64,000 nucleotides of DNA from Hydractinia symbiolongicarpus. Its lineage: Eukaryota; Cnidaria; Hydrozoa; Anthoathecata; Hydractiniidae. Positions 46,249-57,880 of this stretch are shown in pieces. A program made the translations under genes and the position numbers. The stretch lies in NCBI RefSeq assembly GCF_029227915.1, contig NC_079875.1, positions 30,088,501 through 30,152,500 of the forward strand, given 5' to 3'. The notes under the pieces were generated by a model, which worked only from the letters and a program-made list of their open reading frames with translations, did not search any database and was not told the origin of the DNA. How positions within the stretch are numbered: position 1 is the stretch's first letter; each line of letters starts with the position of its first letter.

Positions 46249-48969
46249 TTATTTACATATTGCGCCAACTTTTTTCTGATAAAATTGGCGATCTTGAACA
46301 ATATCTTCACAAGTTAAGAAAGACGAAAATTCTTGGTTGGTAAACAAAACATAGCGTAATTCCATTCCAGACATCTGAGCTTGTATCTTCATATCAATTC
46401 GCGGTACATTATTTTCACACCTTTGATAAACGAAATTGTAAAAATTCATTGCTTCAAGACTCAGTTCTTTAAACACACGTATGGCATTGGATAAAAGATT
46501 TCCAACTATTTTGCACCTACTAAGATGAATTTTTTTAACCTTAAAACAACTCCTCGAAAATTAGAAACTTTCAAACAACGTAAGATACCTTTTAATAGAT
46601 TCCATCATGTCTTTATTGACATCAATTAAAACATTAGAATCTTCTATTACGGTGAGCACTTCGGCTATTTTAAAACATTTTTTGGGAATTAAGATTAACA
46701 GCACGAAGTTTAGGCGCGTCTGTTCACTCCAATTCTACCAATAAATCATCCTGATAATCTCCATCCGTTACACGAACGTTATGTTATTAGTCAGCCTCTC
46801 ATCTTTTCATTCTTGAATAATGGTTTTCAAGGTATCATCGGGTTTACTTTTAACAGACAGATTTTTATATTCAACAATGACCAATTGATCTGTGCATCTT
46901 CCTAAAGATTCTACTAAATGTTGCTTTAAGTAGTCTTTAAGTAGTAGTCTGACTTGTCAACAAAAACCCACACTCTTTCAGCTTTCTTCCCCGTGAAGCC
47001 GACAGAATCAATCACAAGAATGGCATTTCCTAATCTAGATAACTTCAAAACATCGTCTTTTATCATCTTGTGGTGACTGTTGGTAAGAGCTGGTGTGAAC
47101 TCTATGCAAGCTTTTTCTGATAGCTTGCAAAGATTCTTTAGAACCTTGGCAATATAATGATCGAAGCATAAGGCCACAATATTGTCACTGCCTCCACACA
47201 ACTTCTGTAGCACAGCCAACAAGCATATAGTGTAGTTTTCACTGTTTTTTCTCTGTATCTACTGAACTGTACTAAGACAGGACGTTTTCCAGCAATGTTG
47301 TGGCCGATCCTAGTAGTACCATTGAACTTGAATTCTGTAAAGTTAGATTTCACTTCTACATCAGTTGAACATAATTCTTTGTTCTCATTAATTGGTTTAG
47401 CTGTAGTGTTATTGGTTTTCGTGATTACTTCTTTTGTAGATGGAGGAGCTTGCAATTGTTTGTTTAATGTTGCAAGTGACTCTTCTTTTCTTTTGTTACC
47501 TTCACTAACTGTATTTGGTGTAAAGTTTGGATGCTTAAATATATTTGCCTGAGCTACTATTTTTCTGATGCATATTTTTATCAATTCATTTATAGCCTTC
47601 GTTGCCCTCATAGTTCTTTTTAATCCAGTTAAATGAAACTGATACTTTTCATGTTATTCCATACTCTGTGTACTTATCATAATTGTTGAATCTTTGATTC
47701 CTGCAATTGTTTCATCTTCAATTAAACGCTTCATACTAGCTGCTTCCTGTCGATCCAACTTTTCAACATCGTACTCATCCAATATAAAGTGCATCATAGT
47801 TCGTTTTTATCAATACCTTCCTAAACACTGGACAAATTGACATTGGCATCAAGATCCACATCATGCTTTAGTTGCAGAAGATCTGTTGCTATAATGTTAG
47901 TGTTCTTTTTTGTATCATTGACAGATTGGTTTGCTATTCCTTTAATGGTTGACTGAAAGAACCACTGAGATTGACAACATACATAACAGATCCTCACTTC
48001 ACCTTCTGCTCTTTCATACAGCTGTTTCAATTTCAACTGGCCAATTATACTCTTACCAAAACCAGACGATCCAGTCAATATTAAGTTGTTTGCCAATGAC
48101 CCCATTATTTTTAGCTGATCAGGTGTTAAGAATACTGACTTAACTTGAGCATCAACAATACTGAATAGAGAAAGCATTTTCATTGTTCTTAAAGAAGGAA
48201 CGTATACTTTAGCAGTAGCCATGAATCCAATTGTTTGTCTAAAATACGACTTCATTGTGTCTTCGTAATTCTCTGGCTTTTCTTTCAGAGCTTGTTCTTC
48301 TTTAGGTTTCCTACTATCTCTTGCAGTTTCATCTTTTCCCATTCTTTAAACAAAGCCAAGTCTTTTAGAACGCTTGTAGATAGTATTAGTTCCGAGCAAG
48401 AGTTGTACAGAATGTTATTTTTCCCTCTCGAATATTCCGTATAAATTAAATCTGGTATTACAATTATTACAATAAAAACAACGTTACTGTCAACTATATT
48501 GACCCTATTTCTCATAACTTGCATCTTTATATCATCAGTACAGGCCAGCAAAGCCTCGTCAATACCTGCAGTATCTGTATGTAGCAAAACACAGATATTA
48601 AAAAATGCATGTTGCGAAGGCTCATAAACCAAAATTCTACTGTCGCATTCCCGTCGTTCCGCACTTTAGCAAAGTTTCTTTTTAACGTCAGATAAATCGT
48701 GTTCTAAAAATTTGCCATGCTTGTAAGTATCATAATCTGTCAATACCATGCTCCCAACCGAACTTGTCTTTACCAGAACACCAATTGGTAAGTACTTCTC
48801 CAAAGCAACCAATTTCGGTATCCTTAACACAATCAACTGGTAGTTTGATATGCTGCTTGTATGGCTTTTCAAAATAACGATTTACATATTCATCACAAAG
48901 CTGATCCCATTTTTTATCATTATTAATTTGCGTTTCCGTCCACAATGTACCTTTCAAGTCATTTTTCAA
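46249..48969 (-). pseudogene. decayed P-loop NTPase gene
   Basis: A series of minus-strand frames in alternating registers: 48969-48730 and 48872-48666 (overlapping, joined at a frameshift), 48632-48285, 48342-47821, 47611-47138, 47222-46926, 46476-46249. The frame at 48342-47821 has FLTPDQLKIMGSLANNLILTG directly before the Walker A motif GSSGFGKS (residues 91-98, 48072-48049), a layout seen in superfamily-1-helicase-like or STAND-like NTPases of invertebrates (LT..Q..I....k..lL.G..GtGKt). A clear Walker B was not found. I cannot assign a subfamily. Numerous frame changes and stops show it is not functional. Confidence 0.5.
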
Positions 48970-49113
48970 AACGCTCTTATCAGCTAATAAACTGTTATTA
49001 ATATCTGAAGATATTTATATGCGAGGATTATACTCTTTCACTACGTGTATCAACAGAAACAGGAGACTTGTGAAAAACATGTTATACTAATCTTTTTGGC
49101 GATTTTGAAAGAC

Positions 49114-49376
49114 CTAACTTAGCCATTTCGATTTTCTGTCAACTCTATTTATTTGGCACCTATAGGTGGAAATATATTATCAACTCATCAAACTCACTAT
49201 CTAAGTTGTAAAATTCACTTTTTTGGTCTGAATCAATTCATTTATCTTAAACCTGTACCTATTACCATTTTTAAATTTTATCTTGACTGAAGAAGATTCA
49301 TTTAAATTTAATGAGCTTTACCTTTTCTTCTTTTTTTTTAAATCGAGTTGACAGAAAATCGAAATAGCTAAGTTAG
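49114..49376. mobile_element. 263-bp MITE with 32-bp TIRs
   Basis: CTAACTTAGC[CT]ATTTCGAT at 49114 and its inverse at 49376 continue through TTTCTGTCAACTC; 31 of 32 positions match. No coding. The target duplication is not clear. Confidence 0.8.
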
Positions 49377-50786
49377 ATACAGTTGCACAGGTACATTAAT
49401 TATCTTTCAACCTTTCACATTTCACTGTAATTCAAAATAAAACATGTATGAATTTCCTCAAAGTTTTAAAATTAAGGTTGCAAAGCATAATCTAAACGAA
49501 TATTACTAGAACCTCTCACACCGCAGCGTATTATTGTATAGGATTTGCCATCTGGCCCGTGAAAACTCTATTGATAACACTAAAGTATTAAAAAATTTAA
49601 AATTTTGCACAAAATCCACTAACAAACACACACAGGAATTTTGTAAACTTCACTGGTATTTTTCAGATAAAATTGTAACAGTTGATTCTGTTAAAATTAA
49701 ACGCCTAAAACGAAACAGATAATGACACTAATAACAACATTCCTTTCCAGTCTCTTTAAGTATTAGTGACAGGAAGGGTGGTGTAAGTACTGGTATACAT
49801 GCATTGTCTGCCCTACCAACAATAACTTCTTCTAGAGGATCCCAGTCATTGTAAGAGTTTACCACTGGAGTTGAATATTGACGAAACGATGAAGTCTGAA
49901 ATAATTAACTAAAAAGTCATTAAAGTCATTAAAAATTCAAGGAAAGTCGCTTGTCGCTATAAAAAAGCATTAAAAATGGCAAGCATAAGTCTTTTTAGCA
50001 ACTTTGCGGCTTCAATAAAAAATATGCCAATTAATTGTAACTCATATCGTTTCTTAAGCTAGGGCGTTACGAGGTATTCTTTTCCTGTGCATGAAATGCA
50101 ACATGATACATTGCACTCGCATGTAAAAGACCCGTTGTGGCCCATAAGCAACAATTTCTTAGGTACAAAAAAATTGTTGCTGCAACACGTGGACAAAACA
50201 AATCCATTCTATTTTGCTGCAGGAAAAAAAAAATTAAACAAATTTTGTGCTAGCAACATTTTTTTTAAACGTTTTATTGTGTTGCCATCCTCTGCAGGTT
50301 GTTGCAACACATTTTTGACACATATTTTCTATTAATCAATTAAAATCACCCATATGATCATTAAAATGTTTACATTCAGCATGTGGCTAAAAATAGTAAA
50401 TAATATATATAATAATAGTAAATAATAATAAACTCTTGCCGTATATTGGTAGCAAAATTGTTTGGTATATTACGAAGATATTTAAAGATATGGTAGACCC
50501 TTTTGACACATAAATATCTCCCCTTTTTTAAAACATTTTTATATATTATAAAACATTGATAAATTCCCTACGAGTATATAAGAAAATAAATTTGTGGAAA
50601 AAATAACTGGAACGGAGAAAAAGTTTTTCAAACAAACAAGTAAGTTAAAAATTTGTATTGATAAATGTGAAACATGGCTTCTAAACGTACAAATAAAAAC
50701 GATGGCAATAAAAAAATAAATATTAAAAAGAACAGTATATAAAAGGAAAGTATAACATTATACTTTAGGGGGGGGGGTTCACACTA
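49377..50786. other. AT-rich interval without a supported gene
   Basis: Frames at 49534-49722 and 50087-50335 show no family features. Confidence 0.4.
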
Positions 50787-51200
50787 GAATAAAGCATGCT
50801 TAGTATAAAAATGAAGCATGCTTTGACTAAAGCAAGTTGCCTGTAACATCAAAGGGAGATTTATAAACAAAACTTAAAACAGAACGTTCATGTTGTTGTT
50901 TTTCTCACATACGAATGAACTTTCACTTTCATAATACCCGCTCAAAATCCTCACTTTTAATACTCAAATATTTGTGCATAATTTTCATTCTATTGTTTTA
51001 TGCACTTATAGCAGCTAAAGCAAAAATAAAGAGTGCCTCGAAGCACTCTTTATTTTTGCTTCATTTAAAGCATGTTTAAAGCAAGTAAACATAATTTGAA
51101 AGACATTTTAATAAAGCAAAATGCGTTCACATTATTAGCACGCTTTAAATCATGCTTTAAATTTATAGCATGCTTTTAAAATTCTAGTGAGTGTGTATGT
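50787..51200. mobile_element. ~415-bp palindromic MITE built on AGCATGCT motifs
   Basis: The left end TTCACACTAGAATAAAGCATGCT and the right end, reversed, CACTCACTAGAATTTTAAAAGCATGCT are inverted repeats. Several further AAAGCATG[CT]T copies lie inside, and a perfect 18-bp hairpin with a 6-nt loop sits at 51019-51060. No coding capacity. Confidence 0.65.
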
Positions 51201-52178
51201 TTTAAAAAAATAAAATTCGTGACTCATATTCGGGGCAAGATAATGTTATAAAGAAATTTTTTCTGTTTTATCCCACCAAAATAACATTTTTATAGAATAA
51301 TTTTTCTTAAACTTACTAGAAACTTAGCATAGAAGTTACATCCGTAAAAAAAATAAAAAAAATTTGATAATTTCAACTCTAAGGGGCTATCGTATTCTTA
51401 ATGGCAACCAACTTTTAGATGGTACGTATTCGCACAAAGACCCCGCTATCACGTTTCAGATACATCTTCTCGGTCGACAAAGCCGTCTATCTTTCCTTGT
51501 TTCGTTTGTAAAAAAGGTTTGTTGGTTTTTGTGGTAGCTACACGCGCAATATGTTCAGGAGCAAGAAATGAAACAAGTCCCTTTGCATGCGCATGAAAAA
51601 AAATCGTGTCGTCCTCGAAGTGTAGTGCATTTTCAAATTAAACTGAATTGGATGACGGAATGCCGGGAAGCTCTGCTCTTTAGAACAAATCCAACGTTTT
51701 AGACGTCTTCTTGATAAACAAATATTGCTTTTCCTCTCTTCCTGCTCTTATCCTCCTTTTTTTAGCTGTTTATTAAAAAAACTTAGTTTGCGTTTTTAAG
51801 TTAACTTGAACAAATCTTACGCACTTCTCATCACCCTGTCACTTCACACTAGGTATTATTTGTTTGTTAAGGAACGAGATATTATATTTTTATACTTTTG
51901 CACTTATGTGTACCACACACCATGATCCATCAAAATAGCTTATATGTAATCTCAAATATTATCAAGTTGTGAGGAGCAGCTCTGGTTAAAATATTAATGT
52001 TCAGAAAAAAACCATTATCATTGTTACATTATTTCCAGGTCTATTAACCTGTATATCTTCAAACGTAAATTTTCGAAAACTACTAGTTATCGCACAGTGC
52101 CGAGAAAAATCTCGGCAATATTTTTGAGTGTTTTTATGATCTCGTTACATATTTCAATATTTATTCTATTATTATTAT
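51201..52178. other. AT-rich spacer
   Basis: No recognised features. Confidence 0.4.
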
Positions 52179-52348
52179 ACTAGTCGTTGCCCGTGAAATA
52201 ATCCACGGGTTCTCCCGTCCTTTATATTTACCCGTCGCAACAAAGTGGATAAGAATATATCGCCTTTGATATTTTCCGTAACATCATTTTCTAACTTAGC
52301 GGGGGGTCCGCGCAGAGACAGACAGACGGAATACGGCTATTATTATAA
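52179..52348 (+). repeat. ACTAGTCG...CCCGTGG repeat family, copy 3
   Basis: Starts ACTAGTCGTTGCCCGTG, has CCACGGGTTCTCCCGTCC near the left end, and ends in GACAGACAGACGGAATACGGC then TATTATTATAAAG. Confidence 0.75.
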
Positions 52349-52349
52349 A

Positions 52350-52686
52350 GACTAGTATTTAGTCCCGTGGAAAAATCCACTATAGATACCGAATAAAAAA
52401 ACAGCGAAATAGTGAGCGAAATTAACCATAAAATTCATTGTTTTTTTTCGTCAAAACGTTTTGTTGTTAATTCCATTCAAGCGGGAATAAATAAAACCAA
52501 TATCTTTTTCATTTAACAGTTTAACAGTAGACACGTGCTTAAGGGAATGATAAAAATTAATTACCCGTGACCTTTGTGTCATAAAGTTTACATCATTTAC
52601 ACAAAGGTTTTAATGAGAACAAAAAAGCAACACATCCACTTTGCCTGTCACAGACACACGGAACTGGCGTATTATTACAGGGATGA
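52350..52686 (+). repeat. ACTAGTCG...CCCGTGG repeat family, copy 4, adjacent to copy 3
   Basis: Starts ACTAGTATTTAGTCCCGTGG immediately after copy 3 in the same orientation, and ends CACAGACACACGGAACTGGC then GTATTATTACAG. Confidence 0.75.
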
Positions 52687-53493
52687 TTAAGGAAACATGG
52701 CTTTTGAACGTACAAATAAAGGGACTACAGTATCCTTAAGAATGAGTGACATAAATCAGTTTGTTAATTTAATCGAGATAATATATTAAGGCGCTTCGTA
52801 ATATCGAGAGTTCTTTTTATTAAAAGTATGATTTGACCATGTCATCGAAACATGGGTGCATACGATATAGCAAATATTTCGTGCAGATTAGCCAATCACA
52901 GTGCGAGAAGAACTTAACCATATGATAAGTGATAGTACTGTAAGTAAAGCTGGACATTAGCTTCCCAAGTACTGCAAAGATGATGGATCGAGTGGGTTTT
53001 ATTCCCATGAATTGCCATCATCTATGAAGTACTTGAGAAGATGATTTAGTATGACTACATTAAATGATTTATAAAAACGTAACCTTACCCTGATGTTTGA
53101 TCTAAGTGCAAAGGAATAACATTTAGATAAAGCTCTATGCATCATATTGTGATTTGTTTCTAAAGGTAGATATATTTTGAGAGACACTACACAATTTTTC
53201 GATCCGTACACAACACTGCCACAGTTAAAATGAACAATTTACAATTCTCATCCTTTGCATTGCATCAAATAATTAATTTTACATAAGCTCAAATTTTCTA
53301 TAATTACAACGCTTATTATCCTAATCTGTTTATTCCTACAGTGAGAATTGTTGCACAATCTTACAGATCAATCACTCTGGGCAATTTTGATTTAGTAGGA
53401 ACCGCTGAAATGGCCCCTATGGGATTTCGTTTAGAGACAATTATAGTTTGTGTGTTTGAGTTGTCCCTTGTGGTGCGCTAATGTCATTGTGTG
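52687..53493. other. left flank of the LTR element
   Basis: AT-rich; two short minus-strand frames without recognisable content. Confidence 0.4.
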
Positions 53494-53718
53494 TGTTAGT
53501 CGTGCGTATCATAGCCGTGCAGTAATTGTTATGTTTTTGTGTCACTTTTGTGTATAAAAAGAGTTGTATTTCTGTGTAAAACAGTTGCTTAGCGTTGTGA
53601 ACAGCGAGAACAGTTTACTACGGATTTTGAGGATTTGTACTTTATTATTGGAAAAAAACTGTTGAATCTTACAAAATTCTGTCTTTTTATGTGAACCGAA
53701 CAACAACGCGCAGTAACA
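53494..53718 (+). repeat. 5' LTR of the BEL/Pao element
   Basis: 225 bp, TGTTA...TAACA. Contains a TATA box at 53553. Confidence 0.85.
53553..53560 (+). promoter_or_regulatory. TATA box in the 5' LTR
   Basis: TATAAAAA about 60 bp into the LTR, conserved in the 3' LTR at 60293-60300; likely drives transcription of the element. Confidence 0.5.
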
Positions 53719-53935
53719 TAGTAGTAAACTTGCTGTATTAGTGGTTCGAGAAAATTTATACGTGGTACAGGACGTGGTAAGAAGAATTTACTCTCGACAA
53801 AAAGATGATCATCAAAGAAAGCAGAAAGATATTTCGTTGAGCAAATACAACAATTTTCTTTTAGTTTATCCGAAACAGAAGTCAGCGACTAAAACATCCT
53901 TCGTTTTTATTTCACGCCTGGTCACCAAACCCCTG

Positions 53936-54402
53936 ACGTCACCTTATCTCCATCATATCCACATTTCGACGTGCTGCAATCTTGCTATTCCCGTCGTCCT
54001 GTGCTGTAGTGAGACAATTTGTTTGTCTCGTGTTCTTCAACCAACGTTCATTTGGTTCTGCTTGGTTCAAGCGGCTGTAGTCTTGGTGACGTTATCTCCG
54101 TCATATCCACATTTCGACGTGCTGCAATCTTGGTATTCCCGTCGTCCTGTGCTGTAGTGAGGCAATTTGTTTGTCTCGTGTTCTTCAACCAACGTTCATT
54201 TGGTTTTGCTTGGTTCAAGCTGCTGTAGTCTTGGTGACGTTATCTCCGTCATATCCACATTTCGACGTGCTGCAATCTTGGTATTCCCGTCGTCCTGTGC
54301 TGTTGTGAGGCAATTCTTTGTCTCGTGTTCTCCAACCAACGTTCATTTGGTTCTGATTGGTTCAAGCTGCTGTAGTCTTGGTGACGTTATTTCCGTCATA
54401 TC
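53936..54402 (+). repeat. 148-bp tandem repeat in the retroelement leader, about three copies
   Basis: Units start with GT[GC]AC[GC]TTAT.TCC[AG]TCATATC near 53938, 54086, 54234 and 54381, giving a 148-bp period; the last is only the first few bases and leads into the gag ATG at 54403. The short open frames across it are by-products of the repetition. Confidence 0.85.
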
Positions 54403-55152
54403 ATGTCTTATTCAGATACTCTCCCACTTGCTCGGACCAGGAAAATGACTAGCAAGGGAAAGGAATATATATTTTCCTTGAAGGAATCATTCAAGCGAAA
54501 GGTGCTCCTTGAGATTGATCGACTGATTGCAGAAATGGATATTGCCTTATCGGATGAAAATTATGCCTTCATCTTTAACAACGTGGACATCCTTGGCGTA
54601 AAACTGTCTGAATTTAAAGCTTACAGCCATGAATGTATGGCATTAGCGAATTCAGAAGAACTGAAGGAAGATTTAAATGCAGAATTGACTAGACTTGAGG
54701 ATAGGGTTCGACTCTTTCAGCATCATTGTAATGATTGGCTAAAAAGAAATTAATGGGCGTGGAACCAGTATGAAAAATCAAAGCTTCATGCTGACGAAAA
54801 CACAAATGCTCTGTTGAGAGATGACGCTCTTGGATTCACAACTCCTAAATCATCAAAGTTCCCCGTTGTTGATCGGGCAACTACCAGCCTAAAGGCTGAT
54901 GTTATTATTCACCCGAAGTCAGTTGGAAAGTCACATAGATCGCACAGATCGTCCTCGACACGTTCGAAAGAGACAAGATCTTCAGGTCGTTCGCAAGTAT
55001 CTTCCTTGCGTAGTCGTGCTGCGGATCAAAAGGCTGAGTTAGCGCAACTGAAGACAAAGGCGTCATTTTTAGAAGCAAAACTGGAAGCTGAAGCAAGCAT
55101 GAAAAGATTGGAGCTTAAAGAGCAGGTTGCTTTGGCAGATGGACACGGATGA
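54403..55152 (+). pseudogene. BEL/Pao gag, N-terminal part, with stop
   Basis: The ATG at 54403 follows the leader repeat directly. The product is helical and charged, then Ser/Arg-rich (SHRSHRSSSTRSKETRSS) and a coiled coil (AELAQLKTKASFLEAKLEAE). A TAA at 54751-54753 interrupts the frame, which otherwise continues in the same register to 55152. After that the frame changes more than once before the next long frame. Gag forms the particle of the retroelement. Confidence 0.7.
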
Positions 55153-55283
55153 TGAACAAATCCGCTCATATGCGAAGTGCCAATCTTGGGTGAATAATGG
55201 TTGTATAGGTGTCATTGGCTCCGGTTATGAAGGCGCTAGAAGTCATCCAAAGTTGGTAAAGTAAATTCCCAAATTTCTTCCTG

Positions 55284-57785
55284 ATGTGCCACAAAACACC
55301 GCGCAACCGCAAGTGGTCGATAATTCAGTTGATGTTAACAAAGACTGGAACATTAACAATGAGCAGGAATCTCCAAATTCATTTGGAAATAACACTTGAA
55401 GCAGTTGTTGAGACCAAGATCAAAAGTAATAAAGGTCGATTGACTCGCCTGATCAATTACACAACTGGTGAGCCAAAAGAATTGATCAAAAGCTGTATAT
55501 ATGATACATCAGAACATTGCTACTCAAGAGCAAAGGATCTTCTGAAGAAAACCTACGGTGATCAATTCAGAATTGCAAATGCCTACAGAAAGGAGCTCAG
55601 AGAATGGCCCACTCTCTGTGCTGGTGATTCTAAAGCGTTCAGAAAGTTCTATACGTCCCTCATAAAATGCTACGGTGGTTTGGAGAGACAAATAAAAAGC
55701 GAACTAAACTCTCCAGAAGTCCTCAGACAACTTCAATCAAAGCTCCCACAAGCCTTGCAACAAAGATGGAATCGGACGGTTCTCAACGTTCGTCGGAAAA
55801 ACCATCACGAAGCAGAGCTGAGGGATTTTGTTGACTTCATGGAGCAAGAGACAACGCTTGAAAATGATCCCCTCTACTCTAGAGAAGCCATCAGTGAATT
55901 GAAGAATAAAAACGATAATGACGTGAAAAACAAGAAAGATCCACCCAAACTTAAAACAAACCTGACGGGCGTCACCAGAGATTGTCTCTACTGTTTGAAC
56001 AAACATAAATTGGAAGATTGTCGAAAAATAATGAAAATAGACGTAGAGGAAAGAAACAAATTTGTTTGGGAGAAGAAGCTTTGTTTCGCGTGTTTGGAAC
56101 CAATTACCAGCAATCACCAAGCAAGAAATTGCGAAAACAAATTGTCTTGCAAGACGTGCAAAAAGAGGCACCCAACCATTTTGCATGGTTCCATCCGACC
56201 AAAGAGGACCAACAAGAACGACAAGGAAAATAATGATAAAAAGGAAGATGAGGAGCCTGAAATCTCAAATGCATTTGCAAGAACGAAGAAATCTGTTTGT
56301 TGCAAGACAGATAACAACGTAGAAATCATCAGCATGTCTGTAGTGCCTGTGGTGTTGTCGCATCCAAAGTCTGCTGAGTCAATCACAACCTATGCTATGT
56401 TGGATAATCGCAGTCAGGGTACGTTCATAACCGATGAAATCGTTCATCGCTTGAATTTAACTGGTATTTCGTCGACGATCGTCGTGAAGACTCTCACAAG
56501 CGAGAGTCGTGAAGATTCTTGTCTAATAACCGCCTTGATGGTAGAGCCCATTACACGAGATTTCAAAGTAACAATACAGAGTTGTTACAGTAGAAGACAT
56601 CTTCCAATAGATCCCATGGAAATACCTACTCCCGAGAAAATTGCTGAATGGCCTCATTTGCGACATATAAAGCATTCCTTTCACAAATACGATCCTGGAA
56701 TACCGATTGGTTTGCTTATTGGAGCCAATTGCCCACAAGCGCTAGAACCGATAAAGGTAATTCCATCCGATAGAAATGGACCATATGGGTTAAAAACAAG
56801 GTTGGGATGGAGTCTTGTCGGACCTGTGCTTCGTCGCAAAGGGGAGAAGCAGAAAATTCGATGCAACAGAATTGCTGTGAAAGATTCCTCCACTGACAAA
56901 GTTGCTGCACTTCACCTAATTCAACAAGATGAATTACGGGATGTAACAATTGAGGGGATGCTGAAAAGAATGTACGATGCTGATTTTTCAGAAATGATCG
57001 CATTCAAGAATATTAAAAGTGATTACGTATCCATTCACGACCAAAAATTTTTATCACTAATGGAAAAGGAAGTAAAATTTGTAAATGGAAAATATCAACT
57101 CCCGCTGCCTTTAATAAACCAACTTCCATTTCCAAATAATAAATGTCAGGCCTTGGCAAGGCTGAAATGGATCAAGAAGAAGCTTGAAAGTAATTCGATC
57201 TTCAAAGAGGATTACCTCACGTTCATGAACAACCTGACGACCCAAGGTTCCGCGGAGATGGTTCCAGAGCAGGAAGTTGAAAGGGAACCTGGTCATGTGT
57301 GGTATATTCCCCACCATGGAGTTTATCATCCGCGTAAGCCTGGGAAGATCAGAGTAGTATTTGATTGTACTGCTACATACAAAGGACAACTCATGCAAGG
57401 CCCAGATATGACAAATCTGCTAGTTGGAATTCTGTGTAGATTCCGGTTGGAACCAGTAGCGTTTATGGCGGATATCGAGTCCATGTTCTATCAGGTTAAG
57501 GTGCCGCCGAATCAACGGGATTATTTGCGATACCTTTGGTGGCCTGATGGGGATACCTCTAAAGATTTGGTAGATCATCGCATGACTGTCCATATATTCG
57601 GTGGAAATTCCTCCCCAAGTTGTTCCAACTATGCCCTGAAAAGAAGTGGAACAGACAACGAAAGTGAATTTGGTGAGGAGGCTGTGAAAGTTATTATGAA
57701 GGATTTTTATGTCGACGATCTTTTGAAATCCGTGAAAAGTATCGAAGAAGCCATCAAAATCATCAAATCAACGATACAAATTTGA
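55284..57785 (+). pseudogene. BEL/Pao gag C-terminus, aspartic protease and reverse transcriptase
   Basis: 833 codons. The first ~45 residues are out of register with gag. Then a BEL gag region (TTGEPKELIKSC, KKTYGDQF), three zinc knuckles (CLYC...C near 55984, CFAC, CKTC...H), the protease site LDNRSQGTF (56398-56424), where the usual glycine after Asp-Asn is Arg, and the reverse transcriptase with VVFDCTA, FMADIESMF (motif A) and FYVDDLLKS (motif C, 57703-57729). A TGA at 57783-57785 ends the frame just where RNase H linker sequence should go on; that sequence continues in the same frame to about 57870. Confidence 0.85.
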
Positions 57786-57880
57786 AGCAAAAGTGGCTTC
57801 CGCCTCACAAAGTTCATATCAAATAGCAGAGAGGTTATCAATTCCATTCCTACTGAAGAACGCGCAAAGAGTCCCTGGAC

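Noticed and set aside
53964-54448. Repetitive Ser/Cys-rich reading frames in the retroelement leader
   Set aside because: They arise from the 148-bp tandem repeat read in shifting frames and lack any protein-family feature.
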